Shown here one piece after another: positions 54,828 to 64,000 of a DNA stretch of 64,000 nt. The stretch is from Platerodrilus igneus (Eukaryota; Arthropoda; Insecta; Coleoptera; Lycidae), in the NCBI GenBank assembly GCA_036346225.1, contig JARFIW010001109.1, positions 2,650,501 through 2,714,500 of the forward strand, read 5' to 3'. Below the pieces are notes generated by a model, which saw nothing but the letters and a program-made list of their open reading frames with translations, was not told the origin of the DNA and did not search any database. Made by a program: the position numbers and the translations under genes. How positions within the stretch are numbered: the first letter of the stretch is position 1; every line of letters begins with the position of its first letter.

Positions 54828-55361
54828 TGTTACGAGCTACTATTAGGCAACCCGTCAAACACAGAATCACCGTAAGCAATGTATATACTACAGAAGCCTC
54901 GAACTTTCTAGCATATACCGGAGTATGAATTATCTATTTAATTCAGGGTATATATAAGACTGCTGATGAAGTACAGAGTTAGTCTATATCAGAATGTTTG
55001 TTTATAAATCATCTCATATAGAGTTAGTTGTTCATTACGTTCTGAAAGTCCTTTAGTAAATATAAATTTGTGTTATGTGAACGTGTATATTGTAGAATAC
55101 GTAAATAGACAAAAGTGTAATAAATAAATTATAGTCATGTTTAGTGTTGCTAAAAAGACATATTATGGTTAAGGAATTAGTTTAAGAAGATATTAATGCT
55201 TGTAAATGGCATTAGTGTGATAGTGCTTCATTGTTAATTGGACAGAAAACATGTATAAATAAGGCATATACTGTTAATTAGACTTTTGAACAGTGAGTAA
55301 TAAAGACTTTTGTTATTACTTGTTTTAAATTGGTGAAACACGTTAACAATAGCCCACTACA
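54828..55361 (+). mobile_element. Putative solo LTR
   Basis: A 534-bp segment starting TGTTACGAGC and ending CCCACTACA (TG..CA termini) is flanked by ATAT on both sides (54824-54827 and 55362-55365), a possible 4-bp target duplication. It holds a TATA-box-like GTATATATAAG near 54949 and an AATAAA at 55299 near the end, as an LTR should. No internal region or second LTR is present. ATAT flanks are weak evidence in such AT-rich DNA. Confidence 0.5.
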
Positions 55362-55494
55362 ATATGTAAAAATTACGGAAAAAATATACTGAAGAATGGG
55401 CTTAGGAGAGTGCAATACCACTTTTAAAATAAATATCCACTAGTCCAGATTTTTCTTCTTTAAAGTTCTAAGTTATTCAACTCATGTAGTACCT

Positions 55495-55620
55495 GGATTA
55501 AAAGCTGTGTTGCAGAGACAGTGGGACATCTTCCAGAAGAATGTTTAAAACTCATAGACACAATGCGAGTAGAATTAAAGTCGATGTTGATAATAATGGA
55601 AGTGTAACCCAATATTAAAT
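55495..55620 (+). pseudogene. C-terminal scrap of a Tc1-like transposase
   Basis: VLQRQWDI, then in the next frame LPEECLKLIDTM and in the third VDNNGSVTQY. Together they follow the 'W..LP.E....L..SM..R...VI...G..T.Y' ending of Tc1 transposases. It is a short frame-broken relic. Confidence 0.55.
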
Positions 55621-55867
55621 TGAGGTCGAATTCTTCGAACCCAATAGTCTGTTGTAATTTTATGTTTTATAATTTTATAAATAGTGTAAGTTAAATAATT
55701 TTTTTTATTTAAGAAGTTGGTAGGCTGTATTTTAATGTGGCCGAAGCAATTTTGTATAGATTCGTCTCATTTTGTGTTGGTGTCTATTTAAATCCATTAA
55801 TCGGCCAAACTATTTGAGCTTGGTGCGATATTAAAGCAGTGGTATGTTGTAATTTAATAAGATTGGT

Positions 55868-56511
55868 TAACTACTTACATTGATCATTTATATTAAAGGA
55901 AATTGAAAACAAATTACTGCACGATTTACATAATAAATGTGAGTCAAAAATTAAAAATTAAAAATTGCCTGAAGGGCAATGTCGAGCCACGTTGGCCATT
56001 AAAAGGTAAAGACAAAGTTGATAATGACAAATTCTATAGAAGTGACAGGACATGTTCCTAAAATGGCATTGGTTACAAACCTGAAGGAAAATACCTAACG
56101 TTGTTTGAAAATATCATTATTATACAAAGCAGAATAGACGTTATGTACCCTATCAATATCAATCTTATTATTGATAGGATTAATTAATCCTATCAATAAT
56201 CCTATCAATAATAAGAATGATATTGATAGGGTACATAACGTCTATTCTGCTTTGTATAATAATGATATTTTCAAACAACGTTAGGTATTTTCCTTCAGGT
56301 TTGTAACCAATGCCATTTTCGGAATGTGTCCTGTCACTTCTATAGAATTTGTCATTATCAACTTTGTCTTTACCTTTTAACGGCCAACGTGGCTCGACAT
56401 TGCCCTTCAGGCAATTTTTAATTTTTAATTTTTGACTCACATTTATTATGTAAATCGTGCAGTAATTTGTTTTCAATTTCCTTTAATATAAATGATCAAT
56501 GTAAGTAGTTA
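55868..56511. repeat. Near-perfect 644-bp palindrome
   Basis: The left arm starts TTAACTACTTACATTGATCA and the right arm ends with its complement TGATCAATGTAAGTAGTTA. The arms of roughly 310 bp agree over their whole length with only a handful of mismatches (for example CATGTTCCTAAAATGG against CACATTCCGAAAATGG when read in the same direction). The centre is ATTAATTAAT flanked by CCTATCAATAAT, duplicated once on the right. Each arm can encode KIKNCLKGNVEPRWPLKGKD.., which I do not recognise. Confidence 0.95.
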
Positions 56512-56680
56512 GCGACAGGTTATGTATTTCTTGCTAATTTCGAATTTTTTGTTTCCATTTCAGCCTTTCAAAAAGGTGCGAAAAGAATGTACCGAAACGT
56601 TAGGTGTTGATTAAACTTTTAAATCAGTTTCTGTTGTTTGATTTGGACTATTTCCCATGATAATATTTACATGTATATTA

Positions 56681-56683
<3 letters not shown>

Positions 56684-56725
<42 letters not shown>
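56684..56725. repeat. (TA)n microsatellite
   Basis: About 21 TA units directly before the left tip of the transposon at 56726; the element used one TA of this tract as target and a short TA tract continues after its right tip. Confidence 0.95.
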
Positions 56726-56728
<3 letters not shown>

Positions 56729-57205
56729 GGTGCCCTATTTCTAACACGTTGTATGGGTAACTCTGTTATTTGTGACATTAGAGAAAAGGTTAAATGGGGA
56801 AACTAGTGCAGTTTTTAATGCCGAGTTCAGCCATGAAGAAATAATTAACATACAGGGTGTAGCAAAAGCGTTATACCAAAATAACGAAATTTTGATCTTT
56901 TTTGTTTTGCTTCGTGGTTCATTTATTGCGATAGATACAGTAAAACGTTGTAGATCTTTTTTACATTATTTTAAAAGGAGAATAAGATAAACTTATTTGT
57001 TTTTACATGGCGTTAGTCATGTTCGAGTAAATAAGTAAGGTTATGTTTTTTTAAATGGAAACCATAATTGGCGGTAGTTCTGATAGACAGGCATTTTTTT
57101 CCTCTTTTCAGTGATGTACTACAGTGTACATGTTCAACATAAAAATTTTTGAAAAAATGTTGTTTTTATGAAATACGAAACTTGGTATTAAATAATACAA
57201 TACTT
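56726..57205 (+). repeat. Left long TIR
   Basis: Inverted copy of 58447-58923. Matching landmarks are AACTCTGTTATTTGTGACAT, GGCGGTAGTTCTGATAGA and ACTACAGTGTACATGTTCAA. An 84-residue reading frame exists in both TIRs (for example 56772-56990); I treat it as chance because the two copies mirror each other. Confidence 0.9.
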
Positions 57206-57279
57206 ATGCATGACGTAACAAAAATATCAAAAACAAATTATGTTAAAAATGTTAAATATAATATCACTTCAAAGTGTGT

Positions 57280-58356
57280 TCAAAGTACCCACCATTTTAT
57301 TGAAGACACAAGCTGACATAGTTTTTTAACATTACGAAGTGCTTTTTCTATTGTGCGTGCATCATTGCTTGCAATTGCTGTTTGGATTCTAGCTATTAAA
57401 TCCTCAGGCGTTTGAGGAGTAGTAGAATACACTTTATTTTTTAAATCACTCCACAAATAAAAATCTAATGGCGTAAGTTGTGGTGAACGAGCAGGCTAAT
57501 CAATTTCCATTTTGTTACCAATCACGTGCTCAAAATGATCAGTTAAATATTGCTTCACTGATGTACCACTGTGTGCAGGGGCACCATTGTGTTGGAAATA
57601 CTTTGGTCTGTAATGGATGTTAAGAGGTAATTCATCCAAATATTCTTCCAGTTGGTGTTTTAAGAAATTTAAGTAATTTGCAGCGGTGAAATTGTCGTTA
57701 TAAAAAAAGTACAATAATTTTTCCACAAAATATTCCTCACCAACATTAATACCAAATTGATGTTGATCTCTGGATTCAGGCACAATTTTAGGATTTTCTT
57801 GAGAATAAAATACTTTGTTATACCGATTAAATATTCCGTTATTTGTAAATTTAGTCTCGTGAGTAAACATAATGGTTCTCCAAAAATATGAATCTTCTTC
57901 ACATTTATTAAGGTACCAACGACAAAATGTTATCCGTCTTTGATTATCCACTGGATACAATGTATTCGAAATAGAATAGAGATAGGTATGATATTTCCGA
58001 CTTTTCAGAATACACCTCACAGTTTCCTTAGAAGTTGCTCAGTGGTTTGCAATTTCGGCAGTAGAAGATTCTGGTTTATAGTTAACAAATGCCAACACAT
58101 TCGTTTCAACAGTTTCTTCATATTTTCGTAAGAATTTAGGTTTGGTAAATGCACCATATGCCTTAAGATTATTTTCAAGTTTGCTTAATATCCGACAGTG
58201 TGGTTGCTTACGTACCATGTATCTTTCAAAGTACAAATCCGCTGCTGCACGTGAGTTACGATTCGAAGAATAGTAGCAAAAGAGCATGTCATTATTTTCT
58301 TCATTTGTATAGGACATTCTATCAATTAGAAGAAAATAATGTACGTATAAACACAA
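57280..58356 (-). pseudogene. Transposase of the long-TIR element, inactive
   Basis: The gene starts MSYTNEENNDMLFCYYSSNR and has a helix-turn-helix half, then a stop near 58036, then RRITFCRWYL and TIMFTHETKFTNNG, YFQHNGAPAHSGTSVKQYLT, a stop just after KMEID, and PARSPQLTPLDFYLWSDLKN to KLCQLVSSIKWWVL. Relatives have Asp in 'F.DE..F' and 'QHDGAP.H'; here the two positions read His and Asn, while the third Asp (TPLDF) is kept. Two missing catalytic residues and two internal stops mean the protein cannot cut DNA. The 'QH.GAP.H' and 'PARSP.L.PLDF..W' wording is typical of a large insect branch of Tc1/mariner. Confidence 0.88.
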
Positions 58357-58446
58357 AATAACAGTACTATCTAATTTCTGTTATTCAAGTGAAATCTATT
58401 GTTATGTGTCATATGGCTACTTGATTCTTAAAATCAGTTCAAATAT

Positions 58447-58923
58447 TCACATATTATTTAATACAAAGTTTCGTATTTCATAAAAACAAAATTTTTTCAA
58501 AAATTTTTATGTTGAACATGTACACTGTAGTACATCACTGAAAAGAGAAAAAAAATGCCTTTCTATCAGAACTACCGCCAATTATGGTTTCTATTTAAAA
58601 AAACATAACCTTACTTATTTACTCGAACATTGCCAAGGCCATGTAAAAACAAATAAGTTTATTTTATTCTCCTTTTAAAATAATGCAAAAAACATCTACA
58701 ACGTTTTACTGTATCAATCACAATAAATGAGCCACGTAGCAAAACAAAAAAGATAAAAATTTCGTTATTTTGGTATAACGCTTTTGCTACACCCTGTATG
58801 TTAATTATCTCTTCGTGGCTGAACTCGGCATTAAAAGCCGCACTAGTTTCCCCATTTAACCTTTTCTCTAATGTCACAAATAACAGAGTTACCCATACAA
58901 CGTGTAAGAAATAGGGCACCCTG
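58447..58923 (-). repeat. Right long TIR
   Basis: Inverted copy of 56726-57205, containing TTGAACATGTACACTGTAGT, ATCAGAACTACCGCCAATTA and TGTCACAAATAACAGAGTTA. Divergence from the left TIR is low but visible. Confidence 0.9.
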
Positions 58924-59083
58924 TATATATGTATATATATATTTTAGGTAGTTAATTACACAAGGTAAGTTGATAAATACTATCGTATTATAGTGAATAA
59001 GATGAAATAATAACTTAGACTTTTATGCAAAGCCCAAATGATCACTTCAAATCGAGCTAGTAATTGAAAGATGGAAAATATAA

Positions 59084-59157
59084 GGTCTTGGACAGGACTT
59101 GAACCTGTATCTTGGTTTTGTTGGAACCATTCGTTTACCAATTAGGCCACCGAGACC
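59084..59157 (-). tRNA. tRNA-like sequence, probably pseudogene or SINE head
   Basis: On the minus strand, 74 nt begin GGTCTCG and end CAAGACC, giving an acceptor stem with one mismatch. The T arm ACAGG-TTCAAGT-CCTGT is perfect. An anticodon stem TGGTT/AACCA closes the loop CCAACAA (AAC at the anticodon position), but position 33 is C rather than the universal T, and the D stem is poor. Box A (TGGCCTAATTGG) and box B (GGTTCAAGTCC) are good. A tRNA pseudogene or the head of a SINE fits better than a working tRNA. Confidence 0.35.
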
Positions 59158-60469
59158 GATGATGATAATTGGGAAATTTACAAATTTAAATCGTGTACAC
59201 GAAGATACATCAACCTAACTTTCAATATCTATATATATATATATATATTGTAGTGGTTTTAAAGGGTTAAATTTAGGTATGACAAGGCAATTTCAAACAC
59301 CCTGTATAGAGGAAACAACCAAAATTTATGTGCGAAATTTATTTTATTTTAGTGAATTTAAAGTAACAAGTATTAACAAAATTTTACTAGTGATTAAAAT
59401 TGAGTTAGGTTCGTAAAGAAAATAAATTATAGAAGCCAATGCAAATTATTAATTAATTTAAATGAGTTTAGTTGAAAGGGTTATTACGTTTAATACGCAT
59501 AAGAGCTTGAAAAATCAATAATACCAAGGTGAAGCTTTGCTAACAAACGAACAGCCATTGAATATAAAATACCTTGAAACGTAAACTCCTAGAAATGTTG
59601 TTTTAAAACGTTTGTTAATTGAACACCTGCAGGTTTTGGAAATGTCATGTTCCCCTTATTTGTGTAGATAAAAGACAGTATTCGAGGTATATCGGGTAAA
59701 CGGTCGGACGGTTTGTATAAATGCTAACTAAAAGTTTCCTTAAAGCGCAGAAGGGATGGACAATCAATGAAATGCTTCGGAATGAGACAGGCATAATAGC
59801 AGTTCATTTTGAAACGCACGTATTCAGTCCACATGGGTTAGATAGAACGCGGACAATAATATCGATTTTTTACCACTCAAACGAGGTTAGAAGGAAACAT
59901 AGAATATGCATAAGAGAGGAATAGCATTAATACAGGCGGGGTTTCAAGACGTCACTGAATATCTCATTGGTCTATATAGACAGACAAACACGGGAATATT
60001 GAATGCGGGGTTTACGGAAAATATAATAACGACGAGCTAAATTTCGAAGATTTCAAAAACGGTTGAACCAAAATTTGAGGAAGTATTATTAAAAATGAAG
60101 GATTTCGCGTGAAGAGTGGCCGAGAGGTGGCATTTCGAATTGTATAAATACTTTAAGAAAATTAATAGGGCTTTCTTAATATTTTCATTGCTTCAGACTA
60201 CGTACAGAAATTTAACAGGAGCTTGTAAGTATATAAAAATTTTTTTAAATTAAATAGTACAGTGTTGACCGCATAATTTGAAACGCGGATAGTGACGAGT
60301 CGTAATTTTATTGAGGTGCAACATATAATTTTAACAAGCTTTTGAAATGATGTAATGTAACGTAAATTAAATTAAGCAACTATAAAAGAAGTGTAATACA
60401 TGTGGATTTGGATTTGGATGTATCGTGTATGAATAGCATGCAGCACAACTTAGAGGGTGTTCATCTACA
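59158..60469. other. Intron 9, no clear gene
   Basis: After a (TA)10 tract (about 59229-59248), AAACACCCTGTA near 59295 resembles a CAGGGTG-type transposon tip. Near 60146 a TATAAATACT motif and near 60229 a donor-like CTTGTAAGTA could be relics of an LTR promoter and leader. The frame 59721-59924 is unrecognised. Confidence 0.3.
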
Positions 60470-61230
60470 AATAGCTGGAGGCGGCGAGCAGAACAGAACC
60501 ACGAAACAACTTAACGACATCGTCAACGGAGTAGGGATCTTCAAGAAATTCCAGGTAACGCTTTAGAATTTGTTGTTTGTATAAAATATGAAAATTATTG
60601 TGATGTGTGAGAGTGAATTATGAAGGTATTTTGCTTTATTTTGCGTATTGAAAATAATACGTATAACTAACTTTTATTATGGTATTTAAATATAAATCTA
60701 AAGGTGTATATAAAGCTTATTAACATTCCTCAGGAATTTAAATTTTTATTGTTAAGAGTACATGGGTTTTTTGTTGTGTTTGTTGTAAGAGTATGCAAAG
60801 TAAAAAGCATACATTAATCATAAAAAAAACACTGGGTTTTCATGAGCTCACCATACTCCAGAGTGTCCTAATTAAAATTAATTATAAATAAAGATAGAAA
60901 AATAAGGTATTATTCAGGGCCCATTTACTCTGGTTACATTCAATGTGTTTGATATTTCAAGTTAAAATCCTGGACGTTACAAAAATAGAATTTATTGAGG
61001 TGTAACTTGACCACCGAAATGTAAATAATCTTGAAGTTTTATTTGTAAATAGTGGTAAATAAATAGTGTATGATTGTTGTATTATTTTGTGGTTTTATTG
61101 AGAGCGTGCGTGAACGATAAAGAGTATGATAGTGAATCTAGGTATCCAAGAGGAGGCCCAACTGAGCTAGCCAGGGAAGTGGTTGAAGAATTAAGGTGAT
61201 GAAGAGAGGAATCTGGGTAAGAAATAATTT
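60470..61230 (+). repeat. Left arm of a second large inverted repeat
   Basis: Imperfect reverse complement of 61510-62165. Matched landmarks are ACGGAGTAGGGATC (about 60527), AAGCATACATTAAT (about 60804), GAGCTCACCATACTCCAG (about 60844), GGGCCCATTTACTC (about 60918), GTATGATTGTTGTATT (about 61069) and GAGCTAGCCAGGGAAG (about 61163). Both arms can encode TELARE followed by a helix-like stretch, so the arms may come from the leader and start of a retroelement gag. Confidence 0.75.
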
Positions 61231-61319
61231 TTTTTGAAAATTTTTCTATTGTGTGCAATTTTCGATCTGTTTTAAAATTGATAATTTGTAGGGGCACGAT
61301 TATTTATAAGGGAACACAG

Positions 61320-61321
<2 letters not shown>

Positions 61322-61357
<36 letters not shown>
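61322..61357. repeat. (TA)n microsatellite at the repeat centre
   Basis: About 18 TA units in the spacer of the inverted repeat. Confidence 0.95.
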
Positions 61358-61359
<2 letters not shown>

Positions 61360-61453
61360 CTGCGGATCGGGGATCAACGTCTGGAACTCCCTAAAAATCA
61401 TTCAAGCCCCAACGTTGGGCCGTCATAAGAGTGCTGCGGATCGGGGATCAGCG
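61358..61453. repeat. Two copies of a 22-bp word around a GC-rich palindrome
   Basis: TGCTGCGGATCGGGGATCA at 61358 recurs at 61432, 74 bp apart. Between them lies GCCCCAACGTTGGGCC, a short palindrome that resembles the CCCAACGT core of some gypsy primer binding sites. This links the spacer to a retroelement, but only weakly. Confidence 0.7.
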
Positions 61454-61509
61454 GGTTTAACCTCTTCCAACGTCAACAACTGATTTTCAAAATGAACTTA
61501 AAATTTTAT

Positions 61510-62165
61510 AACAATATTCCTTACCCGTTTCATCTGTTGCAACAAAATATCTTCAGCAGCTTCCCTGGCTAGCTCAGCTGTGTCTCTTCATAGATACCTA
61601 AATTTTCAATCGTTCTTCCTTCCCATTCACACACCATTCAATAAAATCACAAAAAAAATACAACAATCATACAATTTTTATTTACCGCTATTAACAAAAT
61701 TATTCACAGATATGTATATTTCGGTCCTCTAGTTACAACTCAATAAGTGCGATTTTCTATGTAACGTCCTTTTTAAAATTTTTATTGTAAACACATTTAA
61801 TACGACTGGAGTAAATGGGCCCCAAATAATGCCCTATATTTATTCACACTGGAGCATGGTGAGCTCATAATAACCCAGTTTATTAATGTATGCTTTTCAC
61901 CTAGCATAAAATTACTACAAGATTAATAACCCATGTACCCTTAACAAATTTTGGATATAACCACTTTAAAACTTCCCGAAATTTAGCTCGTGAACACGCT
62001 ATATAATTAGAAACCCTCATTCACCTGTCGCGTGTTCGTCTGTTGTAAAACCAACTATTTCAACCAATGACACAGTCCTATGTCATCATAAAACTGTCCC
62101 TGTTAATATATCATTGATCTCCTACTCCGTCAGTGGGTATGGTCTACAAGCTCGTCGCTAATTTT
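61510..62165 (-). repeat. Right arm of the second large inverted repeat
   Basis: Reverse complement of 60470-61230 with scattered differences: TTCCCTGGCTAGCTC (about 61561), AATACAACAATCATAC (about 61657), GAGTAAATGGGCCCC (about 61809), CTGGAGCATGGTGAGCTC (about 61851) and GATCTCCTACTCCGTC (about 62117). Confidence 0.75.
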
Positions 62166-63199
62166 AACCAATCAAATCTTTGCATTTAAAGTAGTTTCTG
62201 ATGTAACATTATTTGCTTTCAAATAATTGTGGCCTGCTCGCAGGTGCCTCGTTATCAAACATGCGGTGTTTTGACGAATCTAATCGCTTTTCCATGTTGT
62301 ACATAAACAACTGATGCAATTTGACTTTTGATTTTCATTTCTGCCTGTTATTTACGCAATTTTTAATCACCTTTCTTTATCACAATTATTAACTACTTGT
62401 ACGCATTTACACTATGCTTCTCGAAGCTCTATTTCTTATCTACGTATTAACCTAATTGTTTGGAACTCTTTTGAATGCGTGTTTAATTACACTTTATTAT
62501 GTTTACTTACAAAATACGCGTGCTTACACTGAAAAATATCATTATTTGCATTGCCCAAATTAAGTAAAACTCTATCTACGGGTGTTAAATATTTACTATT
62601 TACTTAATGCATGTATTCCTTGTTTCTACGCTAACTATGCGTCTTCCTGTGTCTATTTGCGTCGCTTAAAACTATTTATACTTTATATACAGGGTGTTGA
62701 CTGCCTACTATTTACAAACTATCTCCATTTCTCAATTCTTTACTAAATAAATGCAGTTTTCTGCTTCCTATGGTAATTTCTAATTCCTAAACGACTTTTA
62801 CTATAAAGTACACCCTTAAACAACCCCTTATCACAGCATAATTCTCCCAAATTAAAATATAAAATTTTAGAACAATGCCCTTTTTTGCGCCCAACGTTAA
62901 CTTAAACTCACATTGGTATAAAGTTGTTATATTTTTATTTCGTTTCATAAAACTAACTCTTTCTTTATTAATCCCATATTTACATTCATCTAATCTCATA
63001 CCTATGTCCTATTGTACTACCATATTCACACCTATACCTATTCTTATATCCAAATCCTATTCTATTATCCTATGTATACCTATTCATAAATTTATTTTAC
63101 ATCTCATTCATTTATTCATGTTCCTTTGCATGGGTATCTCAACTAAATCAAATTTATTTCTAACTTTTCCCTTATTACTCTTGAATCTGGGTCCTTTCA
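62166..63199. other. Between the inverted repeat and the gypsy fragment
   Basis: AT-rich. TATACAGGGTGTTGACT near 62688 looks like a CAGGGTG-type transposon tip without a partner. The minus-strand stretch 63200-62790 may be the continuation of the gypsy fragment but shows no RNase H or integrase motif. Confidence 0.3.
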
Positions 63200-64000
63200 A
63201 TTAATGTTTCCTAGTCATTCTTTTAAACCTGGGTCCTTTTAATTCGTATTTCCTAATTCTATTCTTATTATCTATCCTATAACCTAAAAATCTAACCCTA
63301 CTTTGAAAAAATTCACACTTCCCTAAATTCAAATCAAACCAGCTATATTCAGCTCTAACAACATCCTATCTAAATGTACGTAGTGTTCCTCTACACTGTC
63401 ACTAAATATCAATACTTCATCCATATAGTGGATACTAAATTCCTCGTACAGTCCCAAAATATTGTTCATGACATTCTCTAATGCATCCGTACTCGAGGAC
63501 AAACCAACCGGGACCACCCTAAATTGATATAATTTTCCTTCCATCGAAAAACCCGTATACTTCCTTGATTCTCGCGCTAATGGAATCACCCAAAATAAAC
63601 TCTTTAAATATAATCTGCTATAAATCTTTCTATTACCTATTCTTCCTAATATTCTATCTATTGTTGGTGGACAATTGTATTGCGGCTTCTTTCGCTTATT
63701 AATTTCACTTGTATTTATACACAACTTAATACTATTATCACTTTTCTTCACGACGACTACTAATGAATTCACAAAATTCGTACTGGAGCTCTCTATAATA
63801 CCTTCACGTAACATTTCTTCAATTTTTTCCTTCACTCTATTCCTATATGCTACTGGAATAGGATATATTTTAGTGTTAAACGGTTCTGTATTTATTACTT
63901 CCAACTTGTGCACATAACCCGTGACAATTCTCGACTTTGACCCTATTAATTCTGAATGCTTACTCAATAATATATTCACCCTATTTCTTAAATCATCTGG
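63200..64000 (-). pseudogene. Ty3/gypsy-type polymerase fragment, running off the window
   Basis: A 216-residue open frame from 63979 to 63329 has the order of a gypsy reverse transcriptase: IYPIPVAYRNRVKEKIEEML, GIIESSSTNFVNSLVVVVKK, IKLCINTSEINKRK, RLYLKSLFWVIPLARESRKY, YQFRVVPVGLSSSTDALENV, and IHYMDEVLIFSDSVEEHY. The catalytic YMDD-type box reads YMDE, and the usual LD.. of motif A reads LYLKS, so catalytic residues are altered. A frameshift near 63335 is followed by LNLGKCEFFQSRVRFLGYRI, the RT-RNase H connection. The 5' part lies past 64000. The altered active site marks it as dead. Confidence 0.85.

Larger units (their letters stand above)
56726..58923 (-). mobile_element. Tc1/mariner-like element with ~480-bp terminal inverted repeats
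   Basis: The element of 2198 bp begins CAGGGTGCCCTATTTCTAAC and ends with the complement GTAAGAAATAGGGCACCCTG, flanked by TA. The inverted repeats extend to about 57205 and 58447, far longer than the usual 20-30 bp of the superfamily, and differ at scattered bases. A second CAGGGTGTAGC motif lies 128 bp inside each end (about 56854 and 58796). One transposase gene lies between the repeats on the minus strand. Confidence 0.92.

Noticed and set aside
56512..56680. CGAAACGTTAGG motif as the 3' end of a Penelope-like element
   Set aside because: No GIY-YIG or Penelope reverse transcriptase is readable nearby; the motif alone is not enough.
56772..56990. Open frame in the left TIR, mirrored at 58659-58919
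   Set aside because: Both lie within the same inverted repeat; one frame is just the copy of the other and has no known domain.
59295..62700. ACACCCTGTA (59297) and TACAGGGTGT (62689) as ends of one transposon
   Set aside because: The two tips point away from each other, so they cannot bound the same element.

Overview
This window is nuclear DNA from an animal, almost certainly an insect. It is AT-rich, its one clear host gene is cut by introns with GT..AG borders, and it is crowded with decayed LINEs, tRNA-derived SINEs, BEL/Pao and Ty3/gypsy LTR elements, Tc1/mariner, mariner and hAT DNA transposons. I cannot name the species. There is no prokaryotic gene, operon or CRISPR array.

Host gene. 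Nine exons on the + strand between 3491 and 54381 encode the first 712 residues of gamma-tubulin complex protein 2 (GCP2; TUBGCP2, Grip84 in flies), a core subunit of the microtubule-nucleating gamma-tubulin complex. The nine exons join in one frame without a stop. Roughly the last fifth of the protein, judged against the vertebrate length of about 900 residues, is not found and probably lies past 64000. Introns fall into two classes: three of 43-45 bp (introns 1, 2 and 8) and six of 6.6 kb to 18.6 kb or more (3-7 and 9). The long introns hold nearly all the mobile DNA.

Layout. 1-400: LINE tail. 401-3490: upstream flank. Intron 3 (3979-11619): an ORF1-like remnant and a 4 kb inverted repeat with a SINE in one arm. 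Intron 4 (12115-18743): LINE tail, mariner fossil, a GC-rich patch and a minus-strand transposase remnant. Intron 5 (18873-37434): a transposase-like remnant, a 93-bp minisatellite, and a nest in which a BEL/Pao element (24771-29949) split an RTE-like LINE whose 5' end carries a Tc1-like element (32065-33370); then two more LINE fragments and a perfect-looking hairpin. Intron 6 (37612-45242): SINE and hAT remnant. Intron 7 (45418-53578): a second LINE and a tyrosine-recombinase (Crypton-like) fossil bracketed by two palindromes with the same stem core. Intron 9 (from 54382): solo LTR, Tc1 fragment, 644-bp palindrome, a 2.2 kb Tc1/mariner-like element with TIRs of about 480 bp, a tRNA-like sequence, another large inverted repeat and a gypsy-type polymerase fragment running off the window.

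The most unusual structures are the recombinase fossil with its paired palindromes, the three long hairpin-forming repeats inside transcribed introns (possible sources of double-stranded RNA), and a BEL copy whose LTRs are almost identical although its coding region is broken. I do not see an intact new multi-gene system.
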